Positions 10,276 to 19,837 of a stretch of 64,000 bases of DNA are shown piece after piece. The translations under genes and the position numbers were made by a program. Positions within the stretch are counted from its first letter, which is position 1. Each line of letters opens with the position of its first letter. This stretch comes from Pachysolen tannophilus NRRL Y-2460. Taxonomy: Eukaryota; Ascomycota; Pichiomycetes; Alaninales; Pachysolenaceae. The notes under the pieces are model-generated. The model saw only the letters and a program-made list of their open reading frames with translations. It did no database searches and was not told where the DNA came from. The stretch is taken from contig KV454012.1 of NCBI GenBank assembly GCA_001661245.1, positions 2,015,574 to 2,079,573 of the forward strand. Direction: 5' to 3'.

Positions 10276-10747
10276 ATGGTTGTTCATATTTTGGGGAAAG
10301 GGTTTAAAGGGAAGACTTTAGTAAATGTAAGTGAATCAATGAAGTTTTTTTTTCTGTTAGTTTTTGATGGATTTCTTTAGTACTAACAATTTTTTTTTAT
10401 TTTTCATTTTTTTGCTTTTTTTGATGATTTAGATTGGATTAGCTTCAAAATTTTACGGAGTTGGTGCTCAAACTGCACAAAGATTATGTTCGAAGCTAGG
10501 GTTTTATCCTGAGATGAGAATGCATCAACTTTCAGAACAACAAGTGATGTCAATAACAAAAGAGCTTTCAGAAATGACTATTGAAGGAAAATTAAGGTCT
10601 ATAATTAGAGAGAATATTCATTTAAAGAGAAATATTGGATCTTATGTTGGTTTAAGACATGCTATTGGTTTACCAGTTAGAGGTCAAAGAACAAAGACTA
10701 ATGCAAAGACAGCTAGAAAATTAAACAGATTGGATAGAAAGGGTTAG
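10276..10747 (+). CDS. SWS2: Mitochondrial small-subunit ribosomal protein uS13m (spliced)
   Basis: Two exons, 10276-10326 and 10433-10747, joined in phase 0 to give 121 residues. The intron (106 bp) starts GTAAGT, has a perfect TACTAAC branch site at 10381-10387 and ends TTTAG. The product begins [10 protein letters not shown] and runs into [19 protein letters not shown], the helix-two-turns-helix start of bacterial-type S13. It ends in the basic tail [18 protein letters not shown] that is universal in S13 and contacts 16S-type rRNA in the head of the small subunit. The protein works in the mitochondrial ribosome. Length is slightly below S. cerevisiae Sws2 (143). The second exon alone would lack the conserved N-terminus. 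Confidence 0.9.
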
Positions 10748-11199
10748 AAAGGTGACTTTTTTTTCATTCTTTTTTTCTTTTTTAGTCAAACTTCCTGTAC
10801 ATATATATATATATATCGTTAATATAATTACGCAAGCTCAAACATACATACAAATTCATAAAAAAAAAAAAAAAACTTAATCAATCAATGTAGTTTATTA
10901 GTGGAATTTGAAATTTGAAATTTTAAAAACCAGTGATCAATATACAAGCAAAATATTTCTTTGTTTGAAAGAGTTTGGAAATATAAATCCAAAAAATGAA
11001 AAGTAAAGAAAAGAAAAAAAAATTCAAAAGACAAAAAAAAAAAAAAATTCAAGATTTAGGATTAAAAAAGCTCAAATATAAAATAAATTGAGAAAAATAT
11101 AAAAATAAGATAAAATTGGGACATTGAAAAATTTTGTTTATTAGATTCAATAACTTTTATCATAGTTATATCCTTTTTCTTTTTTGTCCCTTTACTAAT
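10748..11199. other. Convergent 3' region, A-rich, no gene seen
   Basis: 452 bp between the stops of SWS2 and tropomyosin. It contains an AT dinucleotide run (10799-10815), several poly-A tracts and a short direct repeat of GAAATTT near 10905. I see no coding or RNA feature. Confidence 0.6.
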
Positions 11200-11838
11200 T
11201 TATAAAGCATCTAATTCAGAAGTAATAGTTTCCAATTCAGCTTTTGCCTTGTTGTATTTATCTTCTAATTCTTCAAGTTTTTTCTCTAAATCTTCTTTTT
11301 CTGATTCTAAAGAAATAATTTTTTTATTAGCTTGTTCTTGTTTTAAATCAGCTTCTCTTAATAATTCAGTTGTTTTTTTCAAATTATCATTGGATTGTTC
11401 AATTTCTTCTTCCAATGTTTGAATTTTCTTATTATAATTTTCATTTGAAGTTTTCAAAGATGTTGATTCATCAGCTGTTTCTTTAATTCCAGTTAATTCA
11501 GTTTCTGTTTTTTCTAATTGTTCTTCTAAAACTTCATTTTTTCTTGATAAAGACTGAATTTGATGATCTTTTTCCATCTTTTCTTGTTCAAGCTCTTTGA
11601 CCTTATCAGCCAAGCTATCATGCTTTTCTTGCCATGCCTCAGCATCCAATTTCAATTTACTAATTTTCTAAACCCAAAATTTAAAAAAAATTAATTAAAC
11701 CACCCAATCTGTTAGTAAAAAGTAAAAAGAATTAAAAAAAAAAAAAAAAAAAAAACAATCCAACAATCAACGCGTTTTCCAAATAATTGATTGATTGATC
11801 AATCCAAAATTACAACTTACCTCCTTTAATTTATCCAT
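11200..11838 (-). CDS. TPM2: Tropomyosin (spliced, 161 residues)
   Basis: Two exons on the minus strand: 11838-11821 (MDKLKE, 18 bases) and 11667-11200, separated by a 153-bp intron with GTAAGT donor, TACTAAC branch site at 11717-11711 and a TTTAG acceptor. The joined product starts MDKLKEKISKLKLDAEAWQE and is 161 residues, the same length as S. cerevisiae Tpm2; Tpm1 is 199. It is one continuous heptad coiled coil with matching landmarks EAWQEK, NENYNKK and LKKTTELLREADLK. Tropomyosin coats formin-made actin cables and supports polarised transport and the contractile ring. Tpm1 versus Tpm2 cannot be settled if the species has a single gene. Without exon 1 the second exon has no ATG at its start. 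Confidence 0.9.
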
Positions 11839-12107
11839 TATCTATAGATTTATCCAAAAATATATATTTCAAAAAAAAAATTAAGAAATAAAAAGAAGAA
11901 TTATAAATATATATTTTATATTTTAAAAATAATTTAATATTTATAATTAAACGCCAATAGATTTAAAGGCTAGATTAAGAGAGCTTCACCAATTACCTGT
12001 TCAATGTGTTTTACCTTTATACGTGCGCACAAAACAAAAACAAACAAACGAAAAAAAAAAATTTAAAGAAAGAAAGAAAAAAAAAGAAGGGTAACTTTGG
12101 GGAAAAC

Positions 12108-12117
12108 ATACACGACC
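12108..12117 (-). promoter_or_regulatory. GGTCGTG motif, copy 2 (ATACACGACC)
   Basis: Left arm of the inverted pair upstream of tropomyosin. The same 10-mer recurs upstream of TMA108 at 17329-17338. Confidence 0.45.
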
Positions 12118-12192
12118 ATAAATCCGATTTTGATTCTGTCAAAAAATTTTATTTTTTTAATTTTTGCTAATTTCTTAAAGGGTAAATTAGAG

Positions 12193-12202
12193 GGTCGTGT
12201 AT
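12193..12202 (+). promoter_or_regulatory. GGTCGTG motif, copy 3 (GGTCGTGTAT)
   Basis: Right arm of the inverted pair between tropomyosin and the gene at 12553. Confidence 0.45.
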
Positions 12203-12552
12203 AAACACATAGAGTGCTCCTAAAAAGGAAATGTTTTAAAAATCAGCCATCTCTTTATGCTTAATCTATTGATTATGCTTTCTCTCTACATTGTTTTTTT
12301 TCTTTTCTTTTTTTTTTTATTTTTTTTCCCTGTTTCTTATAGTAGTAAGATCGGGCCAGTAAGATGGGACAGCAGCCTTATCCATGTTTAAAATTAAATC
12401 AAAAATTTAGTTGTTAGTTATTAGTTGTTAGATATAGATATGGGTATTTAATATTTTATATAACCATAACTTTGGGTTTACGTCTGTGTGTTGTTTTGAA
12501 ATCGATAGATACTTTCGATAAAGTGATAGTACAAAATAATTTATAAAGTTTC

Positions 12553-14166
12553 ATGCTGAAAGTACGTTATGTTCTGATTGCGAACCCATCGAGTTCTAAA
12601 TCAGTGACTCCAGAAAATGAAACTCATGATATTTATGCTTCTAGTCATTATTCATCATCTCTGAATTTACAAAGTATACGGAGTAATAATAAGAATCAAA
12701 TTGGAAATCAAGATACATTCGTATCTGATCATGATCATAATGTCTCATCTATAATGTATGCTCCAATTCCAACTACTATTATTCCTAAAGTTACAATGAG
12801 TACTTCAAATCATTCATATCCAAATAGTTTTGAATCTGAAGAATCAAATACAATTCATGGAAAATATCAAATAGTTCGACAAAGAGCTTTTACTTCAGCA
12901 TTAAATAGCAGTGATCTGAATATAAATATGGTACGAAGAAAATCTTCAAAAAGACAAATTCGAATTAAAAGAGCTCCATCTATAAAATCTCTGCATAAAT
13001 CAATAGTTAGTACAATGGGAGGAGGAGATATTGAAACAGAATTAGGAACTAAACAATTACAAGATCATGGAATGATTAAAATTAAAAAAAATTATTTAGT
13101 TACAAGGAAAAAATTATTTCAATTTGTACCTTTATCTAAAAAAAAATCAATAAAATATTTATTTCAAAATAAAGAAGATTTATATAAAACTGTCAATTTT
13201 TTAGAAGAACCTTTTAATTATGATGATTTAAATTCTTTAAATACAAGAAAACAAATTGAACCAGCTTTAATCAAAGTTTTTGAAATAAAAAATGGGAAAG
13301 AATATATTAAACCAAAACCAAGATTAAAATCAAGAATTAAATTTGCAAGTTTAGATATGAAAAATAATTTATTTTTAGAGACTCCAAGTGAAAATTTACT
13401 GGAACAATATTATAGAATTTATCATACAAATTTATATAATGATATTGATAAAAAAAATCAATTTCATCATAATCAACATGATACTGATAAAGATAATAAT
13501 TATCCTCATTTGACAAAAAAACAAACAATTAAAAAACAACCACTGGAAAAATTAGTTTTAAAAAAATTAAATCAAGAAAGAGAACAAAAATACCAATCTT
13601 TTAAAAAAACCGTATTTAATTCAAAAATTACTGAATTTTCTGATCCAAAAAATATTGATATCGACAATTATTATTTGACTCGCTTAATATTAGAAATATA
13701 TTATAGAAGGAAAATAGCATCAAGAATTAAACTTAAGTTGAATTTGGAATTATCCTCTTCAGAATCTGAAACAGTCAAATCGGCTTCTAACATTGGAACT
13801 GCTGCTAATAGTAATAATCAAAAATTACATGAAAGTTTTTCAACTAGCAAAACTAGCAAAACTGATTCTAAAAAAGAAGAATTTCAAAGAAGAGAGCCTG
13901 CTACTTACGTTAATGATGTTGAAAGGGCTTATACTTTCCCACCACCTTTAGTATATGATGAATCTTCTTCCGAACCAGATGAAAGTTTGAATTCCCATGA
14001 TGATTCTGACTCAGCTTTTCTGTCTTTATTTAACGATATTAATAGTGTCATGAGAAGCCTCAGTGATGATAGTAGTAGTTCAGGGAAAAAAAGTGACAGT
14101 TGTAGTAACGGTTTTGGAGATACGAGTAATGCTAATGTTGGAAATAGTCGAAAAGTTTTTTACTAA
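12553..14166 (+). CDS. Basic protein of unknown function with a Ser-rich C-terminus
   Basis: A 537-residue protein that I do not recognise. The first 130 residues are Ser/Asn-rich. Residues 130-175 are very basic (RRKSSKRQIRIKRAPS), possibly a nuclear-localisation or nucleic-acid-binding patch. Residues 170-420 look folded and are Lys/Leu/Tyr-rich, including FLEEPFNYDDLNSL and DNYYLTRLILEIYYRRKI near 372-395. The last 140 residues are acidic and Ser-rich. No membrane segment, signal peptide or known motif is seen. The start is secure: an in-frame TAA lies nine bases before the ATG. Several CTG codons fall inside Ser runs, which would extend those runs if CTG means Ser. Its 3' end converges on TMA108, with 156 bp between stops. 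Confidence 0.8.
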   Translation: MLKVRYVLIANPSSSKSVTPENETHDIYASSHYSSSLNLQSIRSNNKNQIGNQDTFVSDHDHNVSSIMYAPIPTTIIPKVTMSTSNHSYPNSFESEESNTIHGKYQIVRQRAFTSALNSSDLNINMVRRKSSKRQIRIKRAPSIKSLHKSIVSTMGGGDIETELGTKQLQDHGMIKIKKNYLVTRKKLFQFVPLSKKKSIKYLFQNKEDLYKTVNFLEEPFNYDDLNSLNTRKQIEPALIKVFEIKNGKEYIKPKPRLKSRIKFASLDMKNNLFLETPSENLLEQYYRIYHTNLYNDIDKKNQFHHNQHDTDKDNNYPHLTKKQTIKKQPLEKLVLKKLNQEREQKYQSFKKTVFNSKITEFSDPKNIDIDNYYLTRLILEIYYRRKIASRIKLKLNLELSSSESETVKSASNIGTAANSNNQKLHESFSTSKTSKTDSKKEEFQRREPATYVNDVERAYTFPPPLVYDESSSEPDESLNSHDDSDSAFLSLFNDINSVMRSLSDDSSSSGKKSDSCSNGFGDTSNANVGNSRKVFY

Positions 14167-14322
14167 TAAGTAAATATATAGCATATTACATAGATATATA
14201 TAATCTATATTGATGAACAATTTATTTGGTAATCACAAAAATTTTTATATACAAATTAAAACAAGAATTATTAGTAATATTAAAAAAAAAATAAAAAAGA
14301 ATAGTTATAATCTATTAATGCT

Positions 14323-17181
14323 TCAATGCTCATTTAACCATTTTAATAATTCATCATTTGCTGAATTCAATTTAATTTTCTCTTCATTTGCAAGCTTTAT
14401 TTCTTCGAAAATTTCATCTAATTTGAATTTTTCCATTAATTTGGAATTTGTCTTCTCTCCGACAAATTTCTCTAGTATTATAAGATCTTTTTTATCATTA
14501 ATCATAATACCAAAAACTAATTTCGTAATATTAGATAATGTTGCTCTTAGTTGAGTGGAATAATCTGAACCTTCTCTTAACGATTTCAGAAACCAAGAAT
14601 CAAAATGCAAATGGTACCAATCCCAAAGCTTGTTTTTCAAATCTTTTTGAAAAGTTAAACCAATCAAAGCCAATTCAATCAACTTTGTGTCAATGTTAGT
14701 CATTACAAAATTCAAAGTTTTCAAAACTAAATCAGGTTTGGTTGTATAACCCAAAGACAAAACAGCAGCTGTTTGAATAGAGCCTTTAGCATTATGATCT
14801 GGTCTCTCAATTATATTATTCACAGTGGTACCAGGTGATTTGGCGAGTGCTAAAATTTCCTTGTATTCCTTCTGTGAAGCTGTCTTCATCACACTCGTCA
14901 AAATTGAATTTAACAATTCAGGAGGAACAGAAGATTTAGGACCATGAATAAGATTTTTAAACAATTTTTTAGAAATTTGATTTGATTCATTTGGACAAAT
15001 TTTTGAAGACATCATTAAAAGCTCATTTCTTGAATTAAGTTCTACTGTTGTAAGTTTGGAATAATCAATTTCATGAACTGACCATAATTTTTTGATCAAA
15101 GAAGAAATAAATTTTGATTGCCATTTTTCCAATTTGTTGTTCAAGTCTTTATTGGAATCGCCACTAACTAAAACTATGGCAGAAGTTATATTTTGTAAAA
15201 TTTTAAGAGCTATCTCCAATGAATTAAATTCTAAAACTGCTGTTTTTGCATTTAATGCATCTAATATTTCAAAAATGCCCAAAATGTCGTCAACTGCTTG
15301 ATATTCCTGTGCTATAAGTTTGCTCAAATCATTTAAGATACAAACCAAGTCTAAAGTTTTCAATTTATTTAATTTAATTGCACTTGAAACATTTTGATAA
15401 AACTCCAGCTGGTATTGAACTCTTAAAATATTAGAATAATTAGGGTTCAAAGAAATCAATTCCGATGAGGGTAAATCCAAATCCAATTTTCTATCAACCA
15501 ATAACTGCCTAACAATAGAACCATTTGACAATTTACAAGTAACTGGAACATGATATGGAACATCTTCAAGATCAGTATTTTCAACTAGAATTCCATATAG
15601 GTAGCGATGTTGTTCCAAGTGAACTTTATTTTCAGCATTCGAAGATACTTTAATGATTGGAAATCCTGGATTTCTTGTCCATGAATGCATAAAAGTAGAA
15701 ACATCATATTTCTTAGTATTTAGAGGAGATTCTGTAATAAATTTCCATAAATCTGTTGGTTTTATTGTCTTAAATTGGTTAACGTTCAAATAATTTCCAA
15801 TAATTTGTAGCAAAGAATCAAAATCATCATCATTTTTTTCACTAAACAAATTACCCAACATTCTCAATAAAAAGATTCCTTTATGATAAGAATGATTATC
15901 CAATGCATCTTGTGTTGTAATAATTTTTAAAGAGTGTTTTACGAAAATTGGGTTTGAAGAAGGTAAAGAATCATTATCAAGATATGATTGCAAATCATGT
16001 GTAGATTGATATTCCCAAATTTTACAATCTTTTTCATCCAAATTCAATTTTTGTAAACATGAATAAGCTAACCATGTAGCAAAAGATTCGTTTAACCATA
16101 TATGATTCCATTCGTCAAAAGTGATTAAATTTCCAACCCATTGATGAACTAATTCATGGACAACGACTTCTCTAATACTCATTGTTTGCTTACTATATAG
16201 AGAATCATGAATTAAATCAGGATCTATAAGTAAATATGATTTTTGGATTTGAATGAGCCCCCAATTTTCCATTGCTGCATCTGATAAGAAGGGTAATGCA
16301 ACGAAATCTAATTTATCCAATGGGAAAGGATGATGAATCATTGATTCTAATATTGGTAATGCCAATGAAACTATATTTAATGCATATGAGGCTTCAGACA
16401 ATTCTCCTATTGTTGTATAAACTCTTATTGGGATTTCTCTACCATTTATCAAATTCACTTTTTTTTCAACATAATCCAAATTACCAACGGTAAAACCAAA
16501 TATTGAAGTAGCCATTGGTAAAGTTTTTTTAAACTTTACTAATTTTTGCTTTTTATTATCATTTTGCAAAATCTCAACATTTTCAACTAAAGAGTTGGAT
16601 AAACAAGTAAAACTTGGATCTGTAGTAATATTTAATTGGAAAGTTGATTTATTTGTTAATTCATCAATACATGGGAATATCAATTTTGCATATTTGGGTT
16701 GACAATGTGTAGAAATTACATAATTATCGGCTTTACCTGTGACACCATTTAAATAATTCGTACTAAATACACCTGAAGTAGTATCTTTAAAAGTTAAAAT
16801 ATTTTTAATCTTACCCATATATTTTAAGTCAATTTGCAAATCTTGTAAAGAAGAAAAATTATTAAAACTTGAATCAAGAAAAATTTTAACTCTTTCCTTT
16901 ACTCTATCATACGATACTTTAGCTTTTTCAGACAAATTAGCACCTTCACTAATAAACAAGGCATTTGTAATAACTATATTGGAGCAATCAAAGGACAAAC
17001 TAAATTCATCATCTCTATCTTGAACATATTTCCCATTTCTAACCAAATCTAGTATTAAATGTCCTGAAAAATTTGGCCTTGTTGGAGTGAATTCAAGATC
17101 CAACTTATAATTTGAAGGCAAAAACAGATTTGCTAGAACCAAGGGTAACTCATCAATTGAACTCGACATTACTTCTCCCAT
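14323..17181 (-). CDS. TMA108: M1-family metallopeptidase-like protein, probable Tma108
   Basis: About 952 residues from the ATG at 17179-17181; a second in-frame ATG at 17167-17169 is also possible. It is an M1 (gluzincin) protein. The zinc site HELVH lies at about residues 342-346, with the third ligand Glu in NESFATW 19 residues later, so the metal site is intact. The exopeptidase GAMEN motif reads AAMENW at about 302-307. Downstream come the ERAP1-like helical domains. The wording HELVHQWVGNLITFDEWNHIWLNESFATW resembles Tma108, a ribosome-associated protein of about 946 residues that binds nascent chains, more than Ape2/Aap1, whose corresponding block is HELAHQWFGNLVTMDWW. An Ape2-type aminopeptidase is the alternative. 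It shares a 1.15-kb divergent promoter with APJ1. Confidence 0.75.
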   Translation of the reverse strand: MGEVMSSSIDELPLVLANLFLPSNYKLDLEFTPTRPNFSGHLILDLVRNGKYVQDRDDEFSLSFDCSNIVITNALFISEGANLSEKAKVSYDRVKERVKIFLDSSFNNFSSLQDLQIDLKYMGKIKNILTFKDTTSGVFSTNYLNGVTGKADNYVISTHCQPKYAKLIFPCIDELTNKSTFQLNITTDPSFTCLSNSLVENVEILQNDNKKQKLVKFKKTLPMATSIFGFTVGNLDYVEKKVNLINGREIPIRVYTTIGELSEASYALNIVSLALPILESMIHHPFPLDKLDFVALPFLSDAAMENWGLIQIQKSYLLIDPDLIHDSLYSKQTMSIREVVVHELVHQWVGNLITFDEWNHIWLNESFATWLAYSCLQKLNLDEKDCKIWEYQSTHDLQSYLDNDSLPSSNPIFVKHSLKIITTQDALDNHSYHKGIFLLRMLGNLFSEKNDDDFDSLLQIIGNYLNVNQFKTIKPTDLWKFITESPLNTKKYDVSTFMHSWTRNPGFPIIKVSSNAENKVHLEQHRYLYGILVENTDLEDVPYHVPVTCKLSNGSIVRQLLVDRKLDLDLPSSELISLNPNYSNILRVQYQLEFYQNVSSAIKLNKLKTLDLVCILNDLSKLIAQEYQAVDDILGIFEILDALNAKTAVLEFNSLEIALKILQNITSAIVLVSGDSNKDLNNKLEKWQSKFISSLIKKLWSVHEIDYSKLTTVELNSRNELLMMSSKICPNESNQISKKLFKNLIHGPKSSVPPELLNSILTSVMKTASQKEYKEILALAKSPGTTVNNIIERPDHNAKGSIQTAAVLSLGYTTKPDLVLKTLNFVMTNIDTKLIELALIGLTFQKDLKNKLWDWYHLHFDSWFLKSLREGSDYSTQLRATLSNITKLVFGIMINDKKDLIILEKFVGEKTNSKLMEKFKLDEIFEEIKLANEEKIKLNSANDELLKWLNEH

Positions 17182-17328
17182 TTCTATCAATCAATAAACT
17201 TAATCACAATACGTTATTAAGAAAAAGAAGAAGAAGCTTTTTTTCTTTCTCTATATTGGTTGGTATACTAAGTGTACTCAAGTACGCTTCTTCCCACATC
17301 TTCCTAACAAAAATTTTTCAGTATTCCA

Positions 17329-17338
17329 ATACACGACC
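17329..17338 (-). promoter_or_regulatory. GGTCGTG motif, copy 4 (ATACACGACC)
   Basis: Exact 10-mer match to the copy at 12108-12117, about 150 bp upstream of the TMA108 start. Confidence 0.45.
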
Positions 17339-17368
17339 ACGATTGTTTTTTTCTTCTATTTTTGTTAA

Positions 17369-17398
17369 GACGTTTTGTGACGTTTTGTGACGTTTGTT
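17369..17398 (+). repeat. Three tandem 10-bp units GACGTTTTGT
   Basis: Units at 17369-17378, 17379-17388 and (one change) 17389-17398, with a fourth exact copy at 17549-17558. Each contains GACGT, which reads TGACGT in the internal copies, a CRE half-site. The 10-bp period would put sites on one face of the helix. Confidence 0.6.
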
Positions 17399-18334
17399 TA
17401 CACGCGCACTACCTTCAAAAAAAGCGTTAAAAAATTAATCTTTTTTTTAATTTCAAACCCAAAGCCGAAAATGGACAAAAAGAAAAAATAAAAATAAATA
17501 ATTTTTTCTGGTATTTACGCACACTACCGCAAATATTTACTTTTTCTAGACGTTTTGTATCTTTGAACGCAAGAAAACAAAAGAAAAAAAAAGAAAACTA
17601 AACGTAAAGAGAGGAGGAACAAGAATTAAAACGCAGTACTATAGAAAATTAATCAATAGTTACAACAACAAGAATTCATATTAATGAAAAGGAAGAGGAA
17701 GAAAAAAAAATTAGAAATATATAAAGTAAAAAATTATCCGCTGATGTAGTATTTATGAATTTAATCTAGAAAAAAAAAAATTATTCTTTTTGCTTATTAG
17801 TGTTTGTTTTTTTTTTTGGGGGTGGGGGGTTGGTTTTCTTTTATATAGTAGAAATTTTACGTAGAATTCCATGGAAATTTTGTACAATATAAAATTTATG
17901 CAAAATGGCCGCACACCATATTTATTTCATGAGCCAAAGTCTGAAAGAATCATAATATATATTATCTATATACTAAATAAAATACATTTTATTTACAATT
18001 TATAATATATTAAATTAATTAATTTGTATTAATTTAATTCAGTTTTATTCTTATAAATTTTAGAATAAAAGTGGAATTTAACTGATTTATTGTTGATATA
18101 TATTGCTAAAAAAAAAAAAAAAAAAAAAAAAATAAAAGAGTTTTATTATTCTTTATTAGTCTTATCTGTTTAGTTGGTTGTTTTTATTTTTATTTTTTTT
18201 TTATTTTATATGTTTTTTAATATTTTTTCCTTCCACTTTTGCTGTTGTTTTTGTTTTTATCAATCATTCAATACAATATAAAAAAATATATAAAAAAAAG
18301 TTGGAAATAGAATTTTAATTTAGTTCTTAAACAA

Positions 18335-19837
18335 ATGGTTAAGGAAACGAAATTGTACGATATATTGGGTTTACCGCTGAATGCAAATAAAGCCCAAATT
18401 AAGAAAGCATATAGAGCAAATGCATTGAAGTATCACCCAGATAAAAATCAGCATAATTTTCAAGCTACAGAAAGATTTAAAGAAATAAGTAAAGCATATG
18501 AAGTTTTATGCGATGATGAGAAAAGATTAATTTATGATAGATATGGTGATGACGGATTAAATGGTAATTATAACGATACCGCCAATGGCGGTACTGGTAG
18601 AACGGCAACAACAACAACGGCATCGACGGCGGCGACCTCGGCCTTTATGAATGCAGATGATTTGTTTTCTCAATTTTTTGGAGATTCATTTTTTAGTTCT
18701 TCTGGAGCAAGTTCATTTTTTGCAACAAGTAGTAGTAGTAATGTTGGTGGTGGAGTTGGAGTTGGAGTTGGAGGTAGTGGCTCTAGTGCTAATTCGAGAA
18801 GAAAAGGTAAAAATATTTATCATAGTTTAACTTATGATTTACAAGATTTATATAATGGGAAATCAATAAGATTAGGTCTAAATAAGCAAGTAAGGTGTGA
18901 GATTTGCGGAGGTAAAGGTGCATCACTGGAAAATATTAAAAAATGTTTCCAGTGTGATGGAAGAGGAATTCAAGTAATTGAGAGATCAATGGGGATGATG
19001 GTTCAACGAGTTAGATCAACTTGTGAACGGTGTCGTGGTTCTGGAGAATTTGTTTCACCAAAGGATAGATGTTCTAAATGTAATGGGGGTGGATATTATG
19101 ATACAAGGAAAATTTTATCTATAGATATTCGTCCAGGCACTAAAGATGGCGAGTCAATCGTTTTGAAAAATGAAGCAGATGAAGGTCCAAATATCATACC
19201 AGGTGACGTTATAATAACTATACATCAAAAAATTCATCATTTTTTTGAAAGAAAAGATGATGATTTATATGGTGTTGTTGATATTGATTTATTAACAGCT
19301 CTTTGTGGTGGTTCTGTTATGGTGAAGTATTTCAATAATAAGTTAATAAAAATTGATATCTTAAAAGGTGAAATCATTAAACCAGGAGATGTAAAAGTTA
19401 TAAAAAATTATGGTATGCCTCGCTATTATAATAATGGGAAATTTAGTGAAGGTATTATAGGTTATGGTGATTTATTCATCAAATTTAATATTATATTCCC
19501 ACAGCCAAATGAATTGACCGATCAAAATTATCAAACATTAGAAAAAGCATTACCAATGAGACCCTCAGTGAACATTCTGCAAGCTACAAAAAACAGCAAC
19601 AATATTAATGGAAGTAATACAAATAAAGATGGGACTACAACTGATAGTAACGGTGGTATTCAAAACTGTAGCGTTGATGAAGTTGTCTTATCAGATTTGG
19701 ATTCCGCAAGATATGTAGATAATAGTGTTTTTGATAATGGCAATTTTCTTGGAAAGAAGAAGCGTCGTCGTGGATATTTTGGTAACAACGTTGATGCTGA
19801 AGATTTTGATGGGGACGACAGGATTCGTTCCGCTTGA
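18335..19837 (+). CDS. APJ1: Type I J-domain co-chaperone, Apj1-like
   Basis: A 500-residue DnaJ class A protein. The J domain is residues 1-72 with HPD at 34-36. A Gly/Ser/Ala/Thr-rich linker at about 75-155 includes ADDLFSQFFG, as in Apj1. The cysteine-rich zinc region has four CxxCxGxG-type repeats (CEICGGKG, CFQCDGRG, CERCRGSG, CSKCNGGG), then two beta-rich substrate domains to about residue 400. It lacks the C-terminal CaaX farnesylation box of Ydj1. The insertion after the zinc region, LLTALCGGSVMVKYFNNKLIK-type segment and the acidic tail agree with S. cerevisiae Apj1 (528 residues). Apj1 is a low-abundance Hsp70 co-chaperone of the nucleus and cytosol, linked to aggregate clearance, SUMO-related quality control and attenuation of the heat-shock response. 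Confidence 0.85.
   Translation: MVKETKLYDILGLPLNANKAQIKKAYRANALKYHPDKNQHNFQATERFKEISKAYEVLCDDEKRLIYDRYGDDGLNGNYNDTANGGTGRTATTTTASTAATSAFMNADDLFSQFFGDSFFSSSGASSFFATSSSSNVGGGVGVGVGGSGSSANSRRKGKNIYHSLTYDLQDLYNGKSIRLGLNKQVRCEICGGKGASLENIKKCFQCDGRGIQVIERSMGMMVQRVRSTCERCRGSGEFVSPKDRCSKCNGGGYYDTRKILSIDIRPGTKDGESIVLKNEADEGPNIIPGDVIITIHQKIHHFFERKDDDLYGVVDIDLLTALCGGSVMVKYFNNKLIKIDILKGEIIKPGDVKVIKNYGMPRYYNNGKFSEGIIGYGDLFIKFNIIFPQPNELTDQNYQTLEKALPMRPSVNILQATKNSNNINGSNTNKDGTTTDSNGGIQNCSVDEVVLSDLDSARYVDNSVFDNGNFLGKKKRRRGYFGNNVDAEDFDGDDRIRSA

Larger units (their letters stand above)
11839..12552. promoter_or_regulatory. Divergent region with two inverted ATACACGACC copies
   Basis: 714 bp between tropomyosin (minus) and the unknown gene at 12553. 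ATACACGACC at 12108-12117 and its exact complement GGTCGTGTAT at 12193-12202 form a 10-bp inverted pair with 75 bp between arms. T-rich tracts fill 12295-12330. No coding frame is evident. Confidence 0.55.
17182..18334. promoter_or_regulatory. TMA108/APJ1 divergent promoter with 10-bp tandem repeats
   Basis: 1.15 kb with no supported gene. It contains ATACACGACC at 17329-17338, three tandem 10-bp units GACGTTTTGT, GACGTTTTGT and GACGTTTGTT at 17369-17398, and a fourth exact unit at 17549-17558. Long homopolymers follow (A run at about 18109-18132, T-rich to 18210). Confidence 0.6.

Noticed and set aside
17860-17885. GAATTCCATGGAA as a heat-shock element for APJ1
   Set aside because: The spacing between TTC and GAA is four bases, not the two required for an nTTCnnGAAn pair.
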